From: Galbibacter orientalis DSM 19592
Lineage (GTDB): Bacteria; Bacteroidota; Bacteroidia; Flavobacteriales; Flavobacteriaceae
Length of the DNA: 64,000 bases
NCBI RefSeq assembly: GCF_000260115.1
Contig: NZ_JH651379.1
Location: 1,492,501 to 1,556,500, forward strand
Direction of reading: 5' to 3'
The notes under the pieces: model-generated
The model's input: only the letters and a program-made list of their open reading frames with translations
Told to the model about the DNA's origin: nothing
The model's database searches: none
Made by a program: the position numbers and the translations under genes
Shown here: positions 57,838 to 64,000 of the stretch, in pieces
How the letters are laid out: the number at the start of each line of letters is the position of its first letter
How positions within the stretch are numbered: position 1 is the first letter of the stretch

Positions 57838-58048
57838 GTCCGAGTAAAAATGCAAGACCGCTTTGCTATAAGAAAAAAGAACAAAGACTAAATCTTAACT
57901 ATTATAAAATATGCAGTTTAAAGAAACAACATTACTGAAAATCCTCTTTTTATTCATTTTTATTAATAGCAAGGGGTCTATTTTGAGGATCTCATTTAAA
58001 CCTTGATATAAATGGAAGCCGATAAATTCCGTTAATTTTTATCGGGCA
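57838..58048 (-). mobile_element. MITE-like element, copy 4 (reverse orientation)
   Basis: 211 bases. On the plus strand it begins TGTCCGAGTAAAAATGCAAG and ends TTAATTTTTATCGGGCA, so it is the reverse of copies 1 and 2 and is full length. It lies between divergent genes, its left end near the minus-strand carboxypeptidase-like gene and its right end 28 bases before pepE, so it may influence the pepE promoter. Confidence 0.75.
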
Positions 58049-58076
58049 ACAATACTTTTAACTTAAATTTATTCAG

Positions 58077-58778
58077 ATGAAAAATCTTTTAATAGCAAGT
58101 ACATCTACCGTGCACGGGAGTAGCTATTTAGAATATATATTAGATGATTTAGCGGAGTTTTTTAAAGCTTCGGAAGAAATTATCTTTATTCCGTATGCAC
58201 GCCCTGGCGGGATTTCTCATGATGATTATACAGCAATAGCTCAAAAAGGATTTGATGCTATAGGAAAACAAGTAACTGGAATACATACTTTTTCTGATCC
58301 AATAGAAGCCCTGAAAAATGCAAAAGCAGTTTTTACGGGTGGCGGAAATACATTTTTATTAGTTTCTCAACTGTATAAGCTAGATGTAATGCCAACATTA
58401 AGAGCGCGTATTTTTGAAGGAATGCATTATTTTGGAACTAGCGCAGGAGCAAATATTACGGGGCTTACCATGCAAACCACCAATGATATGCCTATTATGT
58501 ATCCACCTAGTTTTAAGACATTGGGTGCCATTCCTTTTAATATTAATCCGCATTATTTAGATCCCGACCCATCGAGTACTCATAAGGGTGAAACACGAGA
58601 AACCAGAATAAAAGAGTTTCATACCATAAATACGCAGCCAGTAATTGGTCTTAGAGAAGGGAGTTGGTTAGAAGTAAAAAACGACCGTATTATTTTAAAA
58701 GGAAATCTACAAGCTAGAGTTTTTGAACAAAATAAACCTCCTTATGAAATTGAAAGCGGGAGTGAAGTGAGGTTTTAG
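58077..58778 (+). CDS. pepE: Dipeptidase E (peptidase S51)
   Basis: Cytoplasmic serine peptidase that splits Asp-X dipeptides. 233 residues; the nucleophile is in FGTSAGANITGL, the His in INPHYLDP, and the preceding AVFTGGGNTFLLVSQLYKL loop is typical. GGISHDDYTAIAQKGFDAIG belongs to the N-terminal half. Start ATG at 58077 follows a short AT-rich leader after MITE copy 4. Confidence 0.96.
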   Translation: MKNLLIASTSTVHGSSYLEYILDDLAEFFKASEEIIFIPYARPGGISHDDYTAIAQKGFDAIGKQVTGIHTFSDPIEALKNAKAVFTGGGNTFLLVSQLYKLDVMPTLRARIFEGMHYFGTSAGANITGLTMQTTNDMPIMYPPSFKTLGAIPFNINPHYLDPDPSSTHKGETRETRIKEFHTINTQPVIGLREGSWLEVKNDRIILKGNLQARVFEQNKPPYEIESGSEVRF

Positions 58779-58799
58779 TAGGGATAAATTATAAATTCA

Positions 58800-59531
58800 T
58801 TAATCACCATATGTTTTCTTAGATTCTTCCGTAAGGGTATTGATTTCTTTAAGTTCTTCTTTTGTAAGATAACGCCACTCTCCAACGGGAACGTCTAAGG
58901 AAACATTCATAATACGGATACGTTTTAGTGCCGTAACATTGTAGCCTAAGTACTCACACATTCTACGAATTTGGCGATTTAATCCCTGCGTTAATATGAT
59001 TTTAAAGGTATGCGAATCAATTTTTTCAACTTTACATTTTCGGGTAATCGTATCTAAAATTGGGATTCCATTACTCATCCGCTTTACAAAATCGTCGGTT
59101 ACAAATTTGTCAACGGTAACTATATATTCTTTTTCGTGTTTGTTACGCCCACGTAAAATTTTATTTACAATATCCCCGTCGTTGGTAAGAAAAATAAGTC
59201 CTTCACTAGGTTTATCCAATCTCCCAATTGGAAAAATACGTTTAGGATAATTTATAAAATCAATAATATTATCTTTTTCCACACGTGTGTCTGTAGTACA
59301 AACAACCCCGATAGGTTTGTTAAAAGCGAGGTAAACAAAATCTTCTTTGGGTTCTGCAATAAGCTTTCCATCAACTCTAATCTCATCTTCAGCACTTACT
59401 TTGGTACCCATTTCTGGAATGGAACCATTTACAGTAATTCGTCTTTGCTGAATGAGTTTATCGGCAGCACGGCGTGAGCAGTAACCTACTTCGCTTAAAT
59501 ATTTATTGATTCTTGTTAATTCCTTTTCCAT
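58800..59531 (-). CDS. rluF: Pseudouridine synthase RluF-type (RsuA family)
   Basis: 243 residues. N-terminal S4 RNA-binding domain ([29 protein letters not shown]), then the catalytic domain with the active Asp in [20 protein letters not shown] and [28 protein letters not shown]. The pattern fits RluF, which modifies U2604 of 23S rRNA. It shares strand with tRNA-Gly located 59 bases upstream. Confidence 0.93.
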   Translation of the reverse strand: MEKELTRINKYLSEVGYCSRRAADKLIQQRRITVNGSIPEMGTKVSAEDEIRVDGKLIAEPKEDFVYLAFNKPIGVVCTTDTRVEKDNIIDFINYPKRIFPIGRLDKPSEGLIFLTNDGDIVNKILRGRNKHEKEYIVTVDKFVTDDFVKRMSNGIPILDTITRKCKVEKIDSHTFKIILTQGLNRQIRRMCEYLGYNVTALKRIRIMNVSLDVPVGEWRYLTKEELKEINTLTEESKKTYGD

Positions 59532-59561
59532 TTCGCTTCAAAGGTACATATTTCCCATAAA

Positions 59562-59589
59562 AAAAGCCTAACGTTATGTTAGGCTTTAG
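59562..59589 (-). terminator. Terminator after tRNA-Gly
   Basis: AAAGCCTAAC and GTTAGGCTTT form a ten-pair stem around GTTAT, followed on the minus strand by a T run. It begins directly after the tRNA 3' end and precedes rluF, so rluF needs its own promoter or readthrough. Confidence 0.85.
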
Positions 59590-59662
59590 AGCGGGAGACG
59601 AGGTTCGAACTCGCGACATTCAGCTTGGAAGGCTGACGCTCTACCAACTGAGCTACTCCCGC
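59590..59662 (-). tRNA. tRNA-Gly (TCC)
   Basis: Read on the minus strand, acceptor GCGGGAG pairs with CTCCCGC, discriminator T, D arm GCTC-AGTTGGTA-GAGC, anticodon loop CTTCCAA with anticodon TCC, and T arm CGAGG-type paired around TTCGAAC. 73 bases; CCA not encoded. A U discriminator is standard for bacterial tRNA-Gly. Confidence 0.96.
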
Positions 59663-59861
59663 ATTTATTTGTGGGGGCAAATATAAAGAAACTCTTAATT
59701 TGTTTCCAAAGAAAATCGTGATTATTTTTTTAATTATCCTTAAATACCTCAAATAAATTTAATCTCCTAAAGTTATTTTGAGGAGGTAAATGAGGTTGTA
59801 AATTATAGTTTTTCTATTTAAAGATTTATAGTACTTTTAATTGGTATAAAATTTTTTACAA

Positions 59862-60149
59862 ATGGAATTAGAAATTAAGCATGAAGCGTCTGCAAGTAAA
59901 GGACGCTTTTATATGGAGAATAACAATAATACTTTAGCAGAAATGACCTATTCGGTAGCGGGGAGTGATAAAATAATTATCGACCATACCGAGGTGGACG
60001 ATTCTTTGCGTGGTCAAGGAGCGGGACATAAATTGTTGGAAGCATTGGTAACTTATGTTCGAAGTAATAATGTAAAAGTTATTCCGTTATGCCCATTTGC
60101 AAAAGCACAAATTGATAAAAATGAATCCTATCACGATATTCTAGTTTAA
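59862..60149 (+). CDS. YjdJ-type GNAT N-acetyltransferase-like protein
   Basis: 95 residues, the short GCN5-related form. IIIDHTEVDDSLRGQGAGHKLLEALVTYVRSNNVKVIPLCPFAKAQIDKN contains the acetyl-CoA pyrophosphate loop (RGQGAG) and the conserved PLCPFA segment of this subfamily. Substrate unknown. It lies 11 bases ahead of a second acetyltransferase gene, suggesting an operon. Confidence 0.93.
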   Translation: MELEIKHEASASKGRFYMENNNNTLAEMTYSVAGSDKIIIDHTEVDDSLRGQGAGHKLLEALVTYVRSNNVKVIPLCPFAKAQIDKNESYHDILV

Positions 60150-60160
60150 ATAATAATATT

Positions 60161-60598
60161 TTGTATACCGTAAAAGAAATTAGTTCGGCAGAGGCACAAG
60201 CCGTACGTCATCCTGTTTTAAGAGAAGGGAAGCCATTGGAATCGGCTATTTTTCCTGATGATGATTTAAAAGATACTTTCCATGTGGGCGTTATTTATAA
60301 AGGAAAGCCTGTTGGAACAGTTACTTTAATAAAGAAAAATAATGAAAATTTTTCTGCTGAAAATCAATACCAACTTCGGGGAATGGCAGTATTGCAAGCA
60401 CAGCAAAAAAAAGGTCTTGGTGCACTAATGGTTAAAAAAGCTGAAGCTTTATTGCTTGAAAGAGGGGGCGCTTTTATCTGGTTGAATGCACGAGAAGTAG
60501 CGGTGTTGTTTTATGAAAAAATGAGATATGAAATTTATGGAGATTCTTTTGTTGTTCCAGGAATTGGACTACACTATTTAATGAAAAAATCTCTTTAA
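60161..60598 (+). CDS. GNAT-family N-acetyltransferase, TTG start
   Basis: 145 residues. The acetyl-CoA site is in YQLRGMAVLQAQQKKGLGALMVKKAEALL, with QKKGLG replacing the usual Q/RxxGxG/A loop. FIWLNAREVAVLFYEKMRYEIYGDSF completes the fold. No in-frame ATG is available near the start, and TTG at 60161 gives the expected beginning (YTVKEISSAEAQAVRHPVLREG). The TAA stop is the first part of a dispersed repeat. Confidence 0.9.
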   Translation: MYTVKEISSAEAQAVRHPVLREGKPLESAIFPDDDLKDTFHVGVIYKGKPVGTVTLIKKNNENFSAENQYQLRGMAVLQAQQKKGLGALMVKKAEALLLERGGAFIWLNAREVAVLFYEKMRYEIYGDSFVVPGIGLHYLMKKSL

Positions 60599-60701
60599 TC
60601 CCTTATAGTGGATTTAATTCCCATGATGCCTGTCCTACTTTTATCGAAGGAGTTTGCATTGATATAAGTAATGTTGTTCCTTTTGAGTATGAATCATGAT
60701 T
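60597..60701 (+). repeat. Three-hairpin dispersed repeat, copy H (diverged)
   Basis: AATCCCTTATAGTGGATTTAATTCCC, GATGCCTGTCCTACTTTTATCGAAGGAG, GCATTGATATAAGTAATG, then TTCCTTTTGAGTATGAATCATGATT. The stop codon of the preceding acetyltransferase gene overlaps its left end. Confidence 0.65.
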
Positions 60702-60714
60702 TTTAGCCACAAAT

Positions 60715-61730
60715 ATCACGGATTTATGCATTTCATTCCTTGAAGAGATATTCAGTAGGGCGATACAATGAAAAAAATATTAGTGAATTCGTGGCAATTT
60801 TTTATACGTTATAAATTTTAGCCACAAATATCACAGATTTATGCCATTTCATTCTTTGAAGAGATATTCAGTAGGGCAATACAATGAAAAAAATATTAGT
60901 GAATCCGTGGCAATTTTTTATACGTTATAAATTTCAGCCACAAATATCACGGATTTATGCCATTTCATTCCTTGAAGAGATATTCAGTAGGGCGATACAA
61001 TGAAAAAAATATTAGTGAATCTGTGGCAATTTTTTATACGTTATAAATTTTAGCCACAAATATCACGGATTTATGCATTTCATTCTTTGAAGAGATATTC
61101 AGTAGGGCGTATACAATGAAAAAATATTAGTGAATCCGTAGCATTTTTTTATACTTTATAAATTTCAGCCACAAATATCACAGATTTATGCCATTTCATT
61201 CCTTGAAGAGATATTCAGTAGGGCGATACAATGAAAAAAGTATTAGTGAATCCGTGGCAATTTTTTTTTACGTTATAAATTTTAGCCACTAATACCACAG
61301 ATTTATGCCATTTCATTCCTTGAAGAGATATTCAGTAGGGCGATACAATGAAAAAAGTATTAGTGAATTCGTGGCAATTTTTTTAAACGTTATAAATTTC
61401 AGCCACAAATATCACGGATTTATGCCATTTCATTTCTTGAAGAGATATTCAGTAGGGCGTATACAATGAAAAAATATTAGTGAATTCGTGGCAATTTTTT
61501 TAAACGTTATAAATTTCAGCCACAAATATCACGGATTTATGCCATTTCATTCCTTGAAGAGATATTCAGTAGGGCGATACAATGAAAAAAGTATTAGTGA
61601 ATTCGTGGCAATTTTTTTATGCGTTATAAATTTTAGCTACTAATATCACAGGTTTATGCCATTTCATTCCTTGAAGAGATATTCAGTAGGGCGATACAAT
61701 GAAAAAAGTATTAGTGAATTCGTGGCTGAA
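60715..61730. repeat. Nine-unit tandem repeat of 116-117 bp units
   Basis: Unit starts (AGCCAC or AGCTAC) are at 60715, 60820, 60936, 61052, 61167, 61284, 61401, 61518 and 61635; spacings are 105, 116, 116, 115, 117, 117, 117, 117. Each unit runs GCCACAAATATCACGGATTT, ATGCCATTTCATTCCTTGAAGAG, ATATTCAGTAGGGCGATACAATG, then AAAAAAATATTAGTGAATTCGTGGC, T-tract and ACGTTATAAATTT. The first and fourth parts are imperfect inverted repeats. The whole unit is conserved, unlike a CRISPR array. Short frames (MKK-I/V-LVN-S/P-WQFF) occur in most units but shift with the T-tract length. Confidence 0.92.
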
Positions 61731-61810
61731 ATATTTTCAATACGCTATTGTTTTTAGTTCTATGAGTTGAAACTGAATTAAAAAACCGCTAATTTTGAAA
61801 AAAAGAAAGT

Positions 61811-62452
61811 ATGCATTTTTTATCGGACGCTATTGAAGATTATGTAACTAATCATTCTGAAGACGAACCAGCAATTTTAAAAGAGCTGGATAGGGAAACA
61901 AATTTAAAAACGCTTCAACCAAGAATGCTAAGTGGTCATTTCCAAGGGCGTATTTTAAGTGTTTTATCAAAAATAATAAATCCTAATACAATTCTAGAGA
62001 TAGGAACCTTTACAGGTTATTCTGCAATTTGTCTTGCTGAAGGATTGGCTAAAGATGGGATGCTACATACAATAGACATTAATGAGGAACTCTATGTTTT
62101 TCAGCAAAAATATTTTGAAAAAAGTGGGTTAAAAGATCAGATAAAGCAATATACTGGAGATGCGTTGGAGATAATTCCGAAGATAGACGCAAAGTTTGAC
62201 CTTGTTTTTATAGATGCAGACAAACCAAATTATGTAAACTATTTTGATTTGATTATTGATAAAATGAATTCAGGAGGAGTGATTTTATCCGATAATGTTT
62301 TATGGAGTGGGAAGGTTGTGGAAAAATTAAAGAAGGGAGATAAAAGTACAGAAGCTTTATTGGAATACAATAAAAAACTTAAAGAAGATCCACGCATAGA
62401 AACTGTATTACTTCCTATTCGAGATGGTTTAACAGTAAGCAGGGTTATTTAA
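61811..62452 (+). CDS. SAM-dependent O-methyltransferase (caffeoyl-CoA type)
   Basis: 213 residues of the Methyltransf_3 family. SAM motif ILEIGTFTGYSAICLAEGL, acidic loop HTIDINEELYVFQQKYF, metal-binding DLVFIDADKPNYVNYFD and SDNVLWSGKVV are all present. Substrates may be catechols or other hydroxylated small molecules; in bacteria most are uncharacterised. It lies 80 bases after the tandem array, and its stop codon TAA is the edge of a dispersed repeat copy. Confidence 0.94.
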   Translation: MHFLSDAIEDYVTNHSEDEPAILKELDRETNLKTLQPRMLSGHFQGRILSVLSKIINPNTILEIGTFTGYSAICLAEGLAKDGMLHTIDINEELYVFQQKYFEKSGLKDQIKQYTGDALEIIPKIDAKFDLVFIDADKPNYVNYFDLIIDKMNSGGVILSDNVLWSGKVVEKLKKGDKSTEALLEYNKKLKEDPRIETVLLPIRDGLTVSRVI

Positions 62453-62556
62453 TCCCTCATTGAGGGTTTAATTTATTCTCTCTGCGAGAGTTTGTTTCAA
62501 AGGACCATAATTATTAAGATCTTAAAGTTGTTTCTTCTGAATGCCTTTTGATATTA
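62451..62556 (+). repeat. Three-hairpin dispersed repeat, copy I (partial)
   Basis: The first hairpin is perfect, AATCCCTCATTGAGGGTTTAATT, and starts on the stop codon of the O-methyltransferase gene. The middle is replaced (TTCTCTCTGCGAGAG, itself a small hairpin), and the tail TTTCTTCTGAATGCCTTTTGATATTACC is only faintly similar. Confidence 0.6.
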
Positions 62557-62558
62557 CC

Positions 62559-63113
62559 TTAAAGTTGTAACACCCATCGCTTGTGGATTTTATTAAAAGT
62601 AAGCGCAATTAAAACCCCTACTAAAGCACCAATTAAAATATCTGAAGGGTAATGCACTCCAACATAGATTCTGCTGAAAGAAAATAGAATTGGCCAGATA
62701 TAAAATGCATAAATCCATTTGAATCTATGCTTTAAGATAAGTACAAAAAATGTGCAAGCGGCAAAAGAATTTGCAGCATGACCAGAAAAGAAACTATACG
62801 ACCCCGGTTCAATAAGAATTCTAATGAGTTCTGTAAACTCATCATTTCCACTAGGCCTTGTTCTGGCTATAATTATTTTTACTAAATGAGTAAGTGTACT
62901 TGTAGTTAAAATGAGTCCGATGCTCAATAATAATGTTTTGAATAACTGTCTTCTTTTGTAGGCAATTATAATCAAAACTAAAATTAGAAGGTAAAGTGGT
63001 AGCCAAGTTACGGGCTGGGTAACAGTTCTCCAAAAAGTATCGTAGTTTTCTACTCCAAGATTGTTTAAGAAAATTAACAAATCCCGGTCGTACTCCAGGA
63101 GTTTTTCAAACAT
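62559..63113 (-). CDS. PAP2-family membrane phosphatase
   Basis: 184 residues with about five membrane segments. The three phosphatase motifs are complete: KIIIARTRP (KxxxxxxRP), FFSGHAANS (PSGH-like) and SRIYVGVHYPSD (SRxxxxxHxxxD). Likely an undecaprenyl-pyrophosphate or phosphatidate-type lipid phosphatase; the exact substrate is not readable. Its ATG overlaps the tatA stop by one base (TAATG), so the two are translationally coupled. Confidence 0.94.
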   Translation of the reverse strand: MFEKLLEYDRDLLIFLNNLGVENYDTFWRTVTQPVTWLPLYLLILVLIIIAYKRRQLFKTLLLSIGLILTTSTLTHLVKIIIARTRPSGNDEFTELIRILIEPGSYSFFSGHAANSFAACTFFVLILKHRFKWIYAFYIWPILFSFSRIYVGVHYPSDILIGALVGVLIALTFNKIHKRWVLQL

Positions 63114-63385
63114 TAAAGTTTACGTTTTACAGAACCTGAAAAATCTTCTATTTCGTCTCTTACTTGACCGATTTCCTTTTGAATATCTTTAGTAAAACTA
63201 GTATCGACTCCATTTTTGTCTGCACTTTTTTGGATCTCAGACTTTACTTCATTTGTAGCATCTTTAAGCTGACGCATACCTTTTCCTAGTCCTCTGGCAA
63301 TTTCGGGAAGCTTATCGGCACCAAAAATCATCACTACTAAGAATAGGATGAATACAATCTCTGCTCCGCTAATAAATAAAAACAT
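63113..63385 (-). CDS. tatA: Sec-independent translocase TatA/TatB-family protein
   Basis: 90 residues: one N-terminal membrane helix (EIVFILFLVVMIFG), the hinge FGADKLPEIARGLGKGMRQLKDA amphipathic helix, and a charged tail. The single-gene context and short tail favour TatA over TatB. TatC is not in the window. It overlaps the PAP2 gene by one base. Confidence 0.94.
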   Translation of the reverse strand: MFLFISGAEIVFILFLVVMIFGADKLPEIARGLGKGMRQLKDATNEVKSEIQKSADKNGVDTSFTKDIQKEIGQVRDEIEDFSGSVKRKL

Positions 63386-63399
63386 ATTCCTTGCTTTTT

Positions 63400-63435
63400 T
63401 AATCCTTCATGGGCTTAGCCCAAGACGGTTGATTG
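63400..63435 (+). repeat. Three-hairpin dispersed repeat, copy J (fragment)
   Basis: AATCCTTCATGGGCTTAGCCCAAGACGGTTGATTG keeps the left end and the right end of the element with a GGGCTTAGCCC hairpin; the centre is deleted. It lies 15 bases upstream of the minus-strand tatA start. Confidence 0.5.
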
Positions 63436-63504
63436 ACTTTTTGTCAACACAAATATAATGAAGTTTATTTCCAAATAAGAAAACATTTAACTAATCAAAT
63501 TAAA

Positions 63505-64000
63505 TTATTCAGCATAGGGATTTTTGTATTCTTTTCCTTCTAGAATATTTAACATATCTTTTTCTAATGTTTCGATAGTATATTCTACAATTCTGTTTAT
63601 TTCTTTTCCATCTTTATAAAAGATAAAAGTTGGCACATTTGTAATGTTTAAGCCTTCTTCTAAATTTTCAGGAGTGGTTTTCTCTCGAGTCATGGTTATT
63701 AAGGTGAGGTTTTTATACGCATAGTCCGCTTCATCCATTATTTTAAAAAAGTGAGGAACCTCTCTTTGACTATCGCTACACCATGTTCCCATAAAAATTT
63801 TAATCTCTAGATTTTTTACTAGTGGTTTAAGGGAATTTATAATTTCTGGAGCTGCTTTATATTCATTATAAGTGCTTACAAACCATTCGTTGTGAGGCTC
63901 TTTTTCAAGGTCTTCTCTTGTGTGGTACCCTACAAGAATATCGTCTTTGGCTTTCTCAACTTCAGATTTTTTTGTAGTTGTTTCTGTAGGATTTTCTTCA
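63505..64000 (-). CDS. Thioredoxin-fold protein, 5' part beyond the window
   Basis: The frame is open to the window edge: 63505-64000 encodes at least 165 residues with no stop, so the start lies beyond 64000. The visible part holds HTREDLEKEPHNEWFVSTYNEY, then the fold with IKIFMGTWCSDSQREVPHFFKIMDEA, a CxxS active site (Cys-Ser-Asp-Ser) rather than CxxC, and the cis-Pro in ITNVPTFIFYKDGKEINRIVEY. An internal ATG at 63792 is not the true start, because it would cut the first strand. A role in redox or peroxide handling in the envelope is likely but unproven. Confidence 0.85.
   Translation of the reverse strand, partial: EENPTETTTKKSEVEKAKDDILVGYHTREDLEKEPHNEWFVSTYNEYKAAPEIINSLKPLVKNLEIKIFMGTWCSDSQREVPHFFKIMDEADYAYKNLTLITMTREKTTPENLEEGLNITNVPTFIFYKDGKEINRIVEYTIETLEKDMLNILEGKEYKNPYAE

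Noticed and set aside
60715-61730. CRISPR array
   Set aside because: The regular spacing is suggestive, but the whole 116-117 bp unit is conserved, with no unique spacers, the period is too long, and no cas gene is near.
63505-63792. Complete 95-residue thioredoxin-like gene starting at 63792
   Set aside because: The frame continues open upstream to the window edge and encodes the expected N-terminal part of the fold, so the ATG at 63792 is internal.

Overview
The window looks like a chromosomal segment of a marine-type member of the Flavobacteriaceae (Bacteroidota). It is AT-rich, has an rRNA operon of the order (16S)-tRNA-Ile-tRNA-Ala-23S-5S, a Sus-type SusC/SusD pair, the type IX secretion proteins PorT and Plug, a TamL-type outer-membrane lipoprotein, a Na+-translocating NADH:quinone reductase operon, and at least one promoter matching the Bacteroidota consensus (TTG, about 18 bases, TAnnTTTG). 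The genus cannot be fixed from the sequence alone. Most of the content is housekeeping; I found no prophage, no CRISPR array, no defence island and no biosynthetic cluster.

Layout. 1-4970: 3' part of an rRNA operon, a kilobase of degenerate repeats, and a compact structured RNA. 5013-10198: an Ig-like-repeat lipoprotein, then rpsO-pnp. 10351-16749: a small lipoprotein, accD, class II aldolase, tamL, and a divergent SpoU-type rRNA methyltransferase. 16750-21998: a second degenerate-repeat block, porT-ubiE, and trkA-trkH for K+ uptake. 22062-32238: a penicillin-binding-like serine hydrolase, a long noncoding interval, and a SusC-SusD-lipoprotein-M20 hydrolase locus, probably for uptake and hydrolysis of an amide-type nutrient. 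32258-40460: aspartate aminotransferase, fatty acid desaturase, rsmG, pruA, apaG, a DUF3667 membrane protein and the T9SS Plug protein. 40620-50594: nqrABCDEF, a von Willebrand A lipoprotein-like protein, a small NqrF-associated protein and apbE, the flavin transferase that would load FMN on NqrB and NqrC. 50834-64000: a methyltransferase, map, an M1 peptidase, DUF6702, two paralogous carboxypeptidase-regulatory-like proteins, pepE, rluF, tRNA-Gly, two GNAT acetyltransferases, a nine-unit tandem repeat, an O-methyltransferase, a PAP2 phosphatase, tatA and a thioredoxin-fold protein cut by the window edge.

The least explained material is in the repeats. Four families can be read directly: (1) a MITE-like element of about 210 bp with TGTCCGA terminal inverted repeats, four copies; (2) a dispersed element of about 120 bp built from three consecutive hairpins, roughly ten copies or fragments, all in the same orientation, several fused to the stop codon of a gene; (3) a nine-unit tandem array of 116-117 bp units, each bounded by GCCAC/GTGGC inverted repeats; (4) degenerate word-like repeats flanking and inside the rRNA operon. 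No transposase gene is in the window, so any mobility must be supplied from elsewhere.
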